Program-made: the position numbers and the translations under genes | Shown here: in pieces, positions 30,951-41,386 of the stretch | Layout: each line of letters opens with the position of its first letter | Numbering within the stretch: the stretch's first letter is position 1 | Notes under the pieces: generated by a model | Told to the model about the DNA's origin: nothing | Database searches by the model: none | Seen by the model: only the letters and a program-made list of their open reading frames with translations | NCBI GenBank assembly: GCA_020186115.1 | Contig: WSYJ01000186.1 | Coordinates: 1,719,501-1,783,500 of the forward strand | DNA: 64,000 nucleotides | Direction of reading: 5' to 3' | DNA from: Histomonas meleagridis | Lineage: Eukaryota; Parabasalia; Tritrichomonadida; Dientamoebidae

Positions 30951-31469
30951 ATGAGCTACCACATGGATTTCAATAGTTTAGTTCAAGCTAATGTATCTGT
31001 TGAACAACAAAGGATTGCTGAAAACACACAAAGAACATATAATTCTTTGTTGCGTTCATATGAAAATACAATGAATCAAATTCCTAATGCACCCGAATCA
31101 TATCCCATTACTGAGAATAAATTACGTGCTTTTTTGAAATTCTATAGAAGTCAACACCCTCAAACAACCTATTCCTACCTTAAATCATTCGTCTCAGCTG
31201 TTGTATCTTATTTAAGAAAAAATAACTTAGATGATTTTACGAAAACAAATAATTTTAAGTCGTACATGCTTGGCTTGAAAAGAATAATGAAGGGGGATAC
31301 ATCTCCAAATGCGAAAAAGTATGTCACAATACGACTTATGATAAGACTTGCAAAAAGTACTAATCAAAATGTAAAAAATGAAATAGAACTTATGACAATA
31401 GAAAGTTTGTGCATTTATGGTTTTTTACGAATTTCTGAGGCGTGCAGATTCTTCATTTATATAACTTAA
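30951..31469 (+). pseudogene. Tyrosine recombinase (phage-integrase type), truncated, C-terminal half inverted
   Basis: 172 aa. The N-terminal SAM-like core-binding domain is visible (ENTQRTYNSLLRSYENTM, LRAFLKFY, TYSYLKSFVSAVVSYLRK). The catalytic domain starts and reaches the first active-site arginine in YGFLRISEA, then the frame ends. On the opposite strand, about 31620 to 31470, the next piece of such an enzyme appears (CDRTVRRKFKLQLKKIGVNP, then ESYSP), so the 3' half has been inverted and the tyrosine end is lost. It lies between perfect 50-bp inverted repeats. The enzyme would be inactive. Related to Crypton-like or other tyrosine-recombinase elements, but the family is not settled. 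Confidence 0.6.
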
Positions 31470-31697
31470 TTCTTTCCATTTTGGTAACCATAGAAAAGGG
31501 GAATAACTCTCTGGATTCACTCCAATTTTTTTAAGTTGCAATTTAAACTTTCTCCTAACTGTTCTATCACATAATGTAAAGACATTCATGCTATCAGCGT
31601 TATACTTCTATCCAAATGGTTGAGGCTGGAGATGCAATTACAGTATAAATTTAATTAAAACTCAATTTAAATTTGTCCATATAATTTTTTATATGAG

Positions 31698-31747
31698 ATT
31701 GAAAAAGTTGTTACACAAAATTATTATCAAAAAGTTTTCTGAGAATT
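31698..31747. repeat. Inner 50-bp inverted repeat, right arm
   Basis: Perfect reverse complement of 30888-30937, with no mismatch seen. Confidence 0.8.
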
Positions 31748-32194
31748 TGAATTTGTGGTTTAACTTCCCCAATTTTTTGCTTCAGTTTTTGAATATAAAT
31801 CCGATGATTTTTCATTCATTTGATTCTATCGTTGGAAATCTGCATTGAGTTAATTAAAAATATCCTTATTCTAAAATGTACACCCTTTTTTCCCCTCCAA
31901 TATTATTTTATTTTTATTCTTTCAACAGATATGTGAATTTAAATATATTATGATGTTTTATTTATTATTAATAAATCTTTTATTCTCTTTCTTTTTCAGC
32001 ATATTATTTATAAAATTTTTAATTAAAAGCATTCACCAGAATATGAAACTCAAAAAATGTGAAGAAATTCTAAAAATCAATAATTTATATGATTTTGTTA
32101 GCTTCTCAATAATTTTTTCATCAAAATCTTACGTTTTGCTCCATCTATTTTTTATCTAACAAATTTAATTACAGCAAAATGACATCTAAATTAT

Positions 32195-32246
32195 TTTTTT
32201 GCTACTAAAATTGACAAGGTTTGTCTGTAGCAAAAAACAATTGCCC
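32195..32246. repeat. MULE terminal inverted repeat, right
   Basis: Reverse complement of 30521-30573 with the small differences noted there. Confidence 0.8.
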
Positions 32247-32255
32247 ATTTTCCTC
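32247..32255. repeat. 9-bp target-site duplication, right
   Basis: ATTTTCCTC, identical to 30512-30520. Confidence 0.75.
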
Positions 32256-32490
32256 CGATAATTGAATCAGATGGAATTTATTGACTCTTTAACATATAAT
32301 TATAAATCTATAATAAAAAATAATGAATTATTTTTTAACTAGTTCTTCTTTCTTTAGCTTTAAAACATTAAAATATGGAGAACATATATATATGTAAAGA
32401 ATGCAAATATTGTTTCATTGTAAGTTATCGATTTCTTTACCAAATTTAATTCAAAAAATGATATTATCGAAAACAAACATTTATAATAAT

Positions 32491-34986
32491 CTAATTTTTA
32501 CTAACAAAAGAATAAGAATTTTGTACTTGATTTTGACCGTTTAGTCTTTCCTCCAGTTTTTGAGCGTATTTGATCGTCGCCTTCAGAATCAGGAACGGCG
32601 TTATGTAGTCGCTCAGACTGAGTCTTTTCATCAAGTTCAAAGTATTTTTATATTCGCTCATATACGACAATGCTATCACGCAAGGGTAAGCATCAGATCC
32701 GAACTCCTTAATCTTCTCGATAAATTTTGGTATCACGATATCGTAATCAGTATTATATTTAATTGTCACAAACTTCACCAAAGCTTTAGCGGCATAATTA
32801 ATTGCGTTAACATTATCGATATGTTTAATTCTTTCACAAATCATTGATATAATTCCATTATCTTCAAATTTTTGTGATACTTTTGAATTAATTGAATAAT
32901 TGGAAATCAAAGAACAAACGACAGCAAATGAATGTAAGTCACCGAACTTCAAAATCGATGCCAAAAAGTTAGGTACGAATTGATTATTCAAGAAAATATT
33001 TGAATCGATTTTGAGCAGCAGAATAAACAATTGAAAAATATCGGTTGCCATATCGTTAGAGACCGTTAATATCATATTTTGAATTTTTTCATTTAGAAAC
33101 ACACCGAAATATTGTTGTTTTGAAGCGAAGTAAAACAACAACAAAGCAGCGTTTTGACTTCTTGATTTTTCGAATATTTTAATAAATATGATAATTACTT
33201 TCATTACTATATCTAAATTCGCCAAAATATTAGAGTTCAAAAATATTCTTCTAAAGTATTCTATTGATATTTCTCTTAAAGGACAATACTCTGATTGACA
33301 ATGCTTTAAGCAGTCGTCGAAGTTAATGATGGACAAGTCAGACAAATACAGAACCACTTGATAAGCAGCCGTAATATTTTGTGGCTGTGTCGAGTTAAAA
33401 TATTTTTGTGTCAATTGTAACATTGACTTATTATTCACTTTAATTAGTTCCATATTTAACGCAATTGTTTTTAATATGAATGATCCGTAAACATTATTAA
33501 ATGAATTTGATGAAATCTTATAAAAGAACTTAACAATCGTTTTCCGATATTTAACTTCGGTTGTGTTCTCTAAGATTTTACACATTAATCGAATCGCTTT
33601 ATCGATATCATTCACTTTACTATTCTCCTCATCGACCACAATATTTTTCAAGTTACGTATCATTTTCGAAGATATCAAAGAAGATGAAAAACAAATAATA
33701 TACAAATATAATTCCAGCGTTCCTTGGTGGATATAATTCTCGATCTTATGCGCAGGCGTTAAGAAGTCGAGCATCTTCTGGTTACGTGCGCCCATGATAA
33801 GTAATTTTAAGACTCGGCTATGCACATGATCTGCTTCAACTAAAACTGGTAACAATAACTCCCAAAAATGCGGACCCATTAAGCGGCGAATCTTCGGATC
33901 ACTTTCGATACAATGTAACGCAACTTTGAACTCTTTCTTATGTGGATTACGTAACGCATTGACGATCTCCGCAACTTCCATACGTGTGTCGAATGTTCGA
34001 TCGCGGCGGCCACTCGCTATCTGTGACTTCGGCTTATTATGTGGCTCGCTCGCAGCAAAGACAAACGTGGAGTTAGTTTGCGTACGTCCGCCATAAGACG
34101 CAAAGAAGTTAGAGACGGCGCTACTGATAGTACCCGGAAATTGGATGTTCCCGGAGGATAACTCTAAGTGGATCCACTTAAAAGTAGGGCGCTCTTCTGG
34201 CGTTTGTGACCAGCACTTACGAATAAGAAACTCTAAAAGTTTAGGTGTGTTTTTCGGAATTGGTGGTCGCTCGCCTTTCATTGAGACGGAGTAGATAAGT
34301 TGTATGGGGTCAATGTTCTCAAATGGAACTTGCCGCGTGAGCATTTCCCATAACATTATACCGAACGCATAGACATCAACAGACTCATTAAAGTTTTGTT
34401 GACGATGCTGCTCAGGTGACATAATGGAGGCAGTGCCAAAGCCTTGGTTAAGTTTTGAGTCGGAATCAAGAATTGTTGAGATGCCAAAATCACATATCTT
34501 AGGTTGATATCGAGAATCTAATAAAATGTTAAGAGACTTAAGATCGCGATGTACAATGCGTTTGGAATGCATATATGACATGGCTGATGAAATACCTGTG
34601 GCAATTATTGTTAAATCAGTTGGAGATAATCGGACTTTGGAATCACTAGAATGAAGGGCATCATGAAGTGTGCCATTGGGAACATATTCAGTAACAATAC
34701 AAAAGGGCTTTTCATCAGTATAACCAATAAAATTTGTGATGAATTTATGATGTAAAGATGAATGAATATTGATCTCGTTGAGAATCTCAGGTGTAAGTTC
34801 TGTGGAAAATAGCTTCTTGATGGCGACTTTTTGACCTGTTGGTAAATAAATACCTAACCATACTTGGGCAAAACCACCAGTTGCAATGTTTTTTTCAAGA
34901 CGGATTTCGGAGTGACGTATTACAGTGGGTTTTTTGGGTATGAATAAATCGGGAGAATAAACTGCCGAACGATTTGACAGTTTCAT
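32491..34986 (-). CDS. TKL-type protein kinase with long helical C-terminal region
   Basis: 831 aa from the ATG at 34986. The kinase domain occupies residues ~25-290: glycine loop ATGGFAQVW, VAIKK lysine, HRDLKSLNILL, ICDFGIS and GTASIMSPEQ. The usual W-M-A-P-E of TKL kinases is changed to I-M-S-P-E. All catalytic residues are present, so it should be active. The C-terminal 500 residues are helical and repeat-like (HEAT/ARM style), as in many trichomonad and Entamoeba TKL kinases. No membrane helix. On the minus strand CCTCCTTTT lies about 50 bp before the ATG. A role in signalling is likely; the substrates are unknown. Confidence 0.88.
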   Translation of the reverse strand: MKLSNRSAVYSPDLFIPKKPTVIRHSEIRLEKNIATGGFAQVWLGIYLPTGQKVAIKKLFSTELTPEILNEINIHSSLHHKFITNFIGYTDEKPFCIVTEYVPNGTLHDALHSSDSKVRLSPTDLTIIATGISSAMSYMHSKRIVHRDLKSLNILLDSRYQPKICDFGISTILDSDSKLNQGFGTASIMSPEQHRQQNFNESVDVYAFGIMLWEMLTRQVPFENIDPIQLIYSVSMKGERPPIPKNTPKLLEFLIRKCWSQTPEERPTFKWIHLELSSGNIQFPGTISSAVSNFFASYGGRTQTNSTFVFAASEPHNKPKSQIASGRRDRTFDTRMEVAEIVNALRNPHKKEFKVALHCIESDPKIRRLMGPHFWELLLPVLVEADHVHSRVLKLLIMGARNQKMLDFLTPAHKIENYIHQGTLELYLYIICFSSSLISSKMIRNLKNIVVDEENSKVNDIDKAIRLMCKILENTTEVKYRKTIVKFFYKISSNSFNNVYGSFILKTIALNMELIKVNNKSMLQLTQKYFNSTQPQNITAAYQVVLYLSDLSIINFDDCLKHCQSEYCPLREISIEYFRRIFLNSNILANLDIVMKVIIIFIKIFEKSRSQNAALLLFYFASKQQYFGVFLNEKIQNMILTVSNDMATDIFQLFILLLKIDSNIFLNNQFVPNFLASILKFGDLHSFAVVCSLISNYSINSKVSQKFEDNGIISMICERIKHIDNVNAINYAAKALVKFVTIKYNTDYDIVIPKFIEKIKEFGSDAYPCVIALSYMSEYKNTLNLMKRLSLSDYITPFLILKATIKYAQKLEERLNGQNQVQNSYSFVSKN

Positions 34987-35615
34987 TTTGCCAAAGTTGG
35001 AATTGTTGCCACTTTTTAAAATCAAAAGCCGCTTTAAAAGGAGGTTTGACCAAATATAAATTGAATGCTTATTTAATAAAAAATAAAAATATCTTCAAAT
35101 ATCTAATATTTTAATCTATCAAAACATATAGAGACTTATTAAAATCAAAATTTTTAATTTTATTCACTAAATTATTATTGTTTTGTTATTATGTCATATT
35201 TAATGAAAACGCATCTATGATGATTTAATAAAATAGTACAGCATTTTTCACCGAAATGTGATTTGTTGATGAAAAAAAGCATTATTTTTTTGATGACATT
35301 ATTGATCATTCATAATTGTTTGAAAAAAATATGTAATTTGATTTGACTGAAAGAAATAATTTCGATATTGATAATGAGTATAACAATAAAAATTGCTTGT
35401 ATTTGTTTTTTTGATATCAAATATTATTTCATTTGTTGTTTTTAATCCTTTTTCCGATTATTTAAAAATTCTGTGAATTATCGATTTTACAGTCCAGAAT
35501 TTTCTTACAAATATCGGCTTAAACAAAAGTGCGCAATTTATAAATTTAAACGTGCTTGAAATCACGAACGTTATTTAAACGGTCGGAATGCTATTTGGCC
35601 AGATTATTAAAATTT
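34987..35615. promoter_or_regulatory. Divergent promoter region, kinase and SEL1-repeat gene
   Basis: 629 bp between divergent starts. Near the kinase start is GGTCAAACCTCCTTTT (minus strand), which combines the inverted GGTTTGACC word with a CCTTTT core. On the other side AAACGGTCGG lies 30 bp in front of the SEL1 start. The middle is AT-rich. Confidence 0.4.
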
Positions 35616-37400
35616 ATGTTTTTTCTGTTTCATCTAGTATATTCATATCATCGTATCATACCCAGTTTTTATGTATTCTCTAAAAATAATAAAATTCATA
35701 ATTATTTTGATTTCAATGAATTAAATGAAGAATTATCTTGTATCAAAAATATAAGCTTTGAGAACCCAAAAGAATCAGAATCATGTATTGAAAAAATAAA
35801 CAGTTTAACAGATAACGGAGATGCTCAATTTATTCTTGGAACTATCAATGAATTCGGTCTTTTTGGCTTCGAAATGAATGATACTATTGCACGAGAATAC
35901 TATGAAAAAGGGTCTGAGCTTGGGAATCCAGAAGCACAAGCTAATTTAGCATTTTTCTTAAGATATGGAATTGGAGGAGATAAGGATTTAGAACGCGCAT
36001 CAGAATTAGACTCATCTGCTAGTCCTATTGTTCCATGGTCAAAGTTATCAAAAGCTTCTTCATATCTCTATTCGACATCTCAAATGAGTTGTGATACTTC
36101 ATTCAACATTCTCAAACAAGTGGCTGATTCTCTTTCAGAAGGAATGACGTTTTTTGATAAATATCGTAACACAGGTGTTCAACGTTTTCCAGATCAAGGA
36201 TCACCAAATGATCGCTTTACTTTAAAAGAATCTCTTTTAGAGTTCACTAAGTCTAATGCTAAGCGTGGAGACCCCATATCTATTCTCAAATTAGGACTTC
36301 TTTACATTCAAGATCGAAATTATAAATCAGCAAATAAATATGTCACAATGGCTGCCAACCTTGGCGTTCCTGCTTCATATGCTATAGCAGTTCTTATGGC
36401 TATGAATGACTTAACAAGTACTGTTGATCAAGAATTATTATCTAAATATATTTACGAAGGTTTACGTGCAGGAGACACTCTTATGGCTGTAGTTACATCA
36501 CAATTATTGACTAATGATAAAAACTTTAATGATTTATCCAAGAAAAATTTTATAGCTGCAGTTGCATCGGGGCACCCCGAAGCACTTTTTCTAAAGGGTA
36601 TTCAAAAATTGAATAAGGCGAAATACAACAGAAAAAAGGCTAAAGAAGCTTATGAGTTATTTAAGCGGAGTTATAGAATAGGGAATATATTAGCATTATA
36701 TGAAATGGCTATTGTTATGCATCGTTATTTATCTGATGAGATATCATGTTCAGAATCGTTTTCAACATTACTTCGCTTTTGCGAAAACACAATTATCTTT
36801 GAAGATGAGGCAATAGCATGGAATGCCTTTGTCAACAAAGATTACGAATATGCTTACCGAATATATCAAAGACTTTCTGATATGGGATCAGAAAATGCAA
36901 CATACAACGCCGAGAAAATCGCAGCGCTGATGGGCCGCGAGGACGAAAGGCGCGAACTATTTGATAAACAAGTAAAAATGAATTCTGCCAATGCATTAAC
37001 TCGTCTTGGCGAAGAGGTATATTCCGCCGGACAGGTTAACGAGGCCTTATATCTATGGGAGAAGGCTTCGTTTCGCTATGCCAAATCCAACTTTTTGCGG
37101 GCAATGGAAATCAGAAATAATGACATGGTAAAAGCGGCCGAACTTCTGAAAGAAACCGCTTCCCAAAACAAAAACGCAAAGATTCCGGTGGAAATAGCCA
37201 AAGTTATGATGTTTTTTGAGGCATTACCGAAAACTATTATATCGATTTCAAGAAATGATTTTGACAATCATTGCGTGAAATTCGTTGTTAATACGCTCAA
37301 GGAAAATGCTATGAATATTGTATTTGTGGTCTTGACGATATGTTTATACGCATTAGTTGCAATGAGAGTGAAAACATTCTTTAGAGTCACTACGGATTAA
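35616..37400 (+). CDS. SEL1L/HRD3-like ER-associated degradation protein
   Basis: 594 aa from the ATG at 35616. The upstream frame has only TTG. A signal peptide (MFFLFHLVYSYH) is followed by SEL1-like repeats, for example DAQFILGTINEFGLFGFEMN and NPEAQANLAFFLRYGIGGDK, then APWSKLSKASSYLY-type and NLGVPASYAIAV-type units to residue ~530. The C-terminus has one membrane helix (IVFVVLTICLYALVAM) with a short cytosolic tail. This order is that of yeast Hrd3 and animal SEL1L, the lumenal substrate receptor of the HRD1 ubiquitin ligase. It would sit in the ER membrane. The HRD1 partner is not in the window. The length is near the short end for the family. Confidence 0.8.
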   Translation: MFFLFHLVYSYHRIIPSFYVFSKNNKIHNYFDFNELNEELSCIKNISFENPKESESCIEKINSLTDNGDAQFILGTINEFGLFGFEMNDTIAREYYEKGSELGNPEAQANLAFFLRYGIGGDKDLERASELDSSASPIVPWSKLSKASSYLYSTSQMSCDTSFNILKQVADSLSEGMTFFDKYRNTGVQRFPDQGSPNDRFTLKESLLEFTKSNAKRGDPISILKLGLLYIQDRNYKSANKYVTMAANLGVPASYAIAVLMAMNDLTSTVDQELLSKYIYEGLRAGDTLMAVVTSQLLTNDKNFNDLSKKNFIAAVASGHPEALFLKGIQKLNKAKYNRKKAKEAYELFKRSYRIGNILALYEMAIVMHRYLSDEISCSESFSTLLRFCENTIIFEDEAIAWNAFVNKDYEYAYRIYQRLSDMGSENATYNAEKIAALMGREDERRELFDKQVKMNSANALTRLGEEVYSAGQVNEALYLWEKASFRYAKSNFLRAMEIRNNDMVKAAELLKETASQNKNAKIPVEIAKVMMFFEALPKTIISISRNDFDNHCVKFVVNTLKENAMNIVFVVLTICLYALVAMRVKTFFRVTTD

Positions 37401-37949
37401 ATTAATAAATTGTTTGTTTTATAAATGATTTAAAATACTATTTTAAATTATATGAATGAATATATTGTTAAAGTAAAAAAAAATGAATTTTAATTGGTTT
37501 TTTTATATCCTAAAAATTAATTTTAAGAAGTCATTGAATAGAGTGATTTAAAAGTATTTATTGGACGAGTTCTTTTAGTAAGCGTATCATAATTCGATTT
37601 AAACAAGGATTTTTTCAGCTATAAAGTTGTTGACTATTTTTGATCGTTTTTATTCATCAGATCTGTCAACTGAAAAAGTAGGCCAGATTGAGAATAAGGA
37701 ACGGATTGAATGGTTGTAAAATAATATTTTGAAAGACTTAAACCGTTGTCACAAAAAGTATTATGAATCTTATTTCTTGGTGGAAAGTGGGCATTTTTTA
37801 AAAAATCAATGTGTGTTGTCAATAAATTTTTTAGAATTTATTTAAATAAAACAATAAAACACAAAATTGAAAGAATATATGTGTTATTGTAAATTTTAAA
37901 ATTTTCTTTAAATTCATACATCGACTTCAGAGAAATTGCTTCATTAACA
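37401..37949. other. Intergenic, no gene seen
   Basis: AT-rich spacer between two co-directional genes. No feature was recognised. Confidence 0.4.
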
Positions 37950-40220
37950 ATGTTAGTTTTACAATTATTTCTATCATTTTTGGTATTAAAACACTCCAAG
38001 CTTCAGTATGATTTATATATTCCAGAAGTAAATATGATTAAAAGAAATGATATTTATTACAACGAAAGAATCTCAAAAAACAATTTCATAAATAATGCAG
38101 ATAAAATGCACTATATCTTCTCTCGATATAAAGCTTATCATGAAAACTTAACAAACAAAATATGTGATCGTTTTTTCAATAGAAAATTAGTAAATGATCA
38201 TAATTTACAGGTAGAACAATTTGTTTTGACAAGTAATCAGATTTCTTTTCCTCAATTACAACAAACATGTCCTCCATTTTCAGAAAATAAATACTTTTTC
38301 GTCATCGTTAAAATAATGTTGGTTTTTATCATTTATAAAATTTTATCAAGACAAAGATGGAATTATTCATTTAATATTATTGACGATAATAAAAATAAAT
38401 TAAATAATTCATTTTCAAATTTTATATTTATATATAATTTATTTTCTACTTCATTAGAACTTGAATCTTTATATATTAAAGATACAACAGATTTTTATAC
38501 AAATCGAAAAAATAGTGCCAATATTGTAATAATCACCGGGTCAGTCACAGAAATACCAGAAAAAATTTTTATGTACTGTCCAGTAATGAGTGTTGAGATC
38601 AAATCTTCTGTCACTACGATAGGAAATAATGCTTTTTCATTATGTAGAAATTTGATTGTTGTTCAACTGAATGCAGGACTAAAAAGCATTGGAAACGGTG
38701 CATTTTCACACTGTACCAATTTAAAGTCAATCACAATTCCAAGTTCAGTGACGTCACTTGGACAAAGTATTTTTTCTTATAGTGGACTTGAAAATATAAA
38801 AATTGAAGAAGGTGTAAATATGATTTCATATTTTATGTTCGATAGTTGTGATATTACAAATATAAATATTCCTAATTCTATTACATTAATAGAAGATAAT
38901 CCTTTTGTCAGGTGCCAGAGTCTTCAGACAATTACAGTATCTAATGACAATTCGCACTTTTCTAATTATAATGGCGATGGAGTTCTTTATGATAAAGGAA
39001 TCACGAGACTTATTAGTTATCCAATTGGTAACACAAGAAGTGAATATGTAGTTCCAAACTCAGTAACAAAAATTGAACATGCAACATTCCATTTCACAAG
39101 TTTAACATCAATTATAATTGGTGAAGGAGTAAAGACAATTGGACCTTCCGCATTTGATAATTTGAAAAAAATTACAAATATAATAATCCCAAATTCAGTT
39201 AATGTTCTTCAATCGAGAGCTTTTACAACTTGCTACAAATTAACTACAATTAGAATTGGTGCAAATGTTCAATCAATTGAAAGTGGTGTATTTGAAGATT
39301 GCACTGATCTTAAATGTATTTATTTTTATGGAGAAAGTCGTCCTTCATTTGGCGATAATGTTTTTAATAATGTTCCGTCAGTTTCTGTTATGACATATAA
39401 CACATATCAAAGCGATGATTTCGGAGGACTTCCTGTTTTGAAAGGAATTCCATATAACGATTGTCCTTTCATACCAACATATATATTCACACCAACTAAT
39501 ACATATCCATTTACACCATCTAATGGTTTTACCTCTTCAAATATATTTACTCCATCTAATGGTTTTACTCATTCTAATACATTTACTGCTTCAAATACAT
39601 TCACTCAATCAAACACATTTTCAGATACATTCACACAGTCAAATTTATTCACGCAATCGAACACATTTACAGAATCAAATTCGTTTACACAATCAAATAC
39701 ATTTACAAATACATTCACAAAGACAAATATATTCACGCAATCAAACACATTTACACAATCGAATACATTGTCGAATACATTTACATTATCAAACTCATTT
39801 TCACAATCATACACATTCACATCATCAAATTCTTTCACTCAATCTGATTCATATACAAAATCAAACTCATTTTCAAATGCAATTACTCAAACATTTCAAA
39901 TGCCTGTTACACATTCCCATACTTTTGTTCTTACATATTCATTGCTTATTACTGAGACGATAATTAGCAAATTGCATATTATAAATACAGTTTCATATAT
40001 AAAAATTGGATCAGGTTTTGATTATATTACCACTGATATTGTTTATTATGATTATGAATTGCATCAATATTCAACTTATTATATTTATTATTCTGATTTC
40101 TATACACTCATCCAACAAAATACATATGAAAACTCAAAAATTTCAAAAAATGCTTTGATCGGAATTGTTTGTGGTTCGGTTGCAATTGTTCTTTGGAATT
40201 GGAATTTTTATGTATCGTAA
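37950..40220 (+). CDS. BspA-like leucine-rich-repeat surface protein, frameshifted at the membrane anchor
   Basis: 756 aa in the open frame. Signal peptide (MLVLQLFLSFLVLKH), ~100 lumenal residues, a hydrophobic segment (FFVIVKIMLVFIIYKIL), then BspA/TpLRR repeats (NNAFSLCRNLIVVQLNAG type) to residue ~510. A Ser/Thr stalk follows with about 25 TFTQSN-like hexapeptides at ~39480-39900, then the Tyr-rich block (YYDYELHQYSTYYIYYSDFY). The membrane helix begins ALIGIVCGSVAIVL and then shifts frame near 40192, ending in WNWNFYVS. The correct continuation (GIGIFMYRKS to NEDDKWLF at 40356) is intact in another frame. Either a recent mutation or a sequence error removes the tail. Confidence 0.8.
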   Translation: MLVLQLFLSFLVLKHSKLQYDLYIPEVNMIKRNDIYYNERISKNNFINNADKMHYIFSRYKAYHENLTNKICDRFFNRKLVNDHNLQVEQFVLTSNQISFPQLQQTCPPFSENKYFFVIVKIMLVFIIYKILSRQRWNYSFNIIDDNKNKLNNSFSNFIFIYNLFSTSLELESLYIKDTTDFYTNRKNSANIVIITGSVTEIPEKIFMYCPVMSVEIKSSVTTIGNNAFSLCRNLIVVQLNAGLKSIGNGAFSHCTNLKSITIPSSVTSLGQSIFSYSGLENIKIEEGVNMISYFMFDSCDITNINIPNSITLIEDNPFVRCQSLQTITVSNDNSHFSNYNGDGVLYDKGITRLISYPIGNTRSEYVVPNSVTKIEHATFHFTSLTSIIIGEGVKTIGPSAFDNLKKITNIIIPNSVNVLQSRAFTTCYKLTTIRIGANVQSIESGVFEDCTDLKCIYFYGESRPSFGDNVFNNVPSVSVMTYNTYQSDDFGGLPVLKGIPYNDCPFIPTYIFTPTNTYPFTPSNGFTSSNIFTPSNGFTHSNTFTASNTFTQSNTFSDTFTQSNLFTQSNTFTESNSFTQSNTFTNTFTKTNIFTQSNTFTQSNTLSNTFTLSNSFSQSYTFTSSNSFTQSDSYTKSNSFSNAITQTFQMPVTHSHTFVLTYSLLITETIISKLHIINTVSYIKIGSGFDYITTDIVYYDYELHQYSTYYIYYSDFYTLIQQNTYENSKISKNALIGIVCGSVAIVLWNWNFYVS

Positions 40221-40356
40221 AAGTAAAACAAATGCTTCATCAAAATCTGTCGATGTGAATAAAGATTCGCTAACAGGCGTACAAGAAAATCAAGAAACTA
40301 TCATAAAGGAAATAAATCAGTATGCAATGAATGAAGATGATAAATGGCTGTTTTAG
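40221..40356 (+). pseudogene. Out-of-frame cytoplasmic tail of the BspA-like gene
   Basis: The frame beginning near 40192 gives GIGIFMYRKSKTN and runs to NEDDKWLF, then a stop at 40354. This is the expected end of the protein encoded upstream, displaced by one base (or by loss of a few bases) in the membrane-helix codons. Confidence 0.7.
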
Positions 40357-41386
40357 TTCGAGAAAAATAAATAAATGTCATTTTACAATAAAATTTTCAA
40401 ATTCAAATCACTTCTTTTTGGAAAATGAAATTGGTAAGACATTCCTGTAATGGAATTACACGCATGGTGTAGTGTGCCAATGGGCAGAGCCACACTGCGC
40501 GTGTACTCCGAGAATTTCGATAGAATATAAAAATTTTTAATTGCATCTGACAAAATATTATTAGAATCACATATTTTAACCTTTAAAATGTAAACAAGAA
40601 TTAAAAACATTTGGTTCAGAAATTAAAGAGGTTGAGCTGGGGCCTCCGACTCAATAATCTTTTTGTTAATATTATAAAGAAAATACTACACAAATTTAAA
40701 ATAGAAATAAATAAACACGCATTGTAAACAAAAAAAAAGATTTCAAGATAATAGTTTCGTTAACAAGATGTTAAAACATATATTTATATTCGTCATATTC
40801 TAATCATTAACGTTAATGATAATATATAGAATCAAGTTGTTGACATAATTTATCAATGATATCACCAGAAAATAAGGCAAATGCGAAGCATTATTTAGAT
40901 TGTTATATGTTAAAGGGATATTTTGAATTTTGCTGATAAAATAAATCAAAAAATTATTTTTAATAACAAATTTAATTAAACAATTAATTGTAGACAATGA
41001 TTATATTTTATGATGATAATTTTTAATATTGATTGGTTTTTCAAAATGGAATATAGTAGTTGTAATTTTATTAGACTTATATATTACAAATGAAAGTTTC
41101 CTCTTATTTTATCATAACAATAATTCACTTAAGTAATCAAGATTAGTATTATAGATTATTATAAATAAATGAAATTTTTGACATTAAAAAATATAATCAA
41201 AAATTAGAATTAACATTAAGAAACGATTTAAATACCATATCTGTAATTTTATGTGATTGACTTTTTTGTAATAACAAAGAAATTGAAATGCAAAAATATC
41301 AAATTTAAGATTTTTTTTTTATTATGACATGAAAATTAACTTAATTTAGAATATCAAGAAATAATTCAAAAAAAGCAATAAAGATA
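40357..41386. other. Intergenic, no gene seen
   Basis: About 1 kb, very AT-rich except for a small patch at 40440-40520. No family was recognised in that patch. Confidence 0.4.

Larger units (their letters stand above)
30521..32246. mobile_element. Non-autonomous Mutator-like (MULE) element, 1726 bp
   Basis: It is flanked by perfect 9-bp direct repeats ATTTTCCTC (30512-30520 and 32247-32255). Terminal inverted repeats of about 52 bp begin GGGGAATCG on the left and GGGCAATTG on the right, and share a core of 37 identical bases starting GTTTTTTGCTACAGACAAAC. GG-starting long terminal repeats with 9-bp target duplications are the mark of MULEs, which are known in trichomonads. No MULE transposase is inside. 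Instead it carries a rearranged tyrosine recombinase with its own inner inverted repeats, as in gene-capturing Pack-MULEs. Confidence 0.8.

Noticed and set aside
39605-39838. Minus-strand frame of repeated NVFD/CVNVF words
   Set aside because: It is the antisense image of the TFTQSN stalk repeats of the BspA-like gene.
39480-39900. Stalk repeats considered as a CRISPR-like or satellite array
   Set aside because: They are imperfect in-frame 18-nt codon repeats without spacers, belonging to the Ser/Thr stalk.
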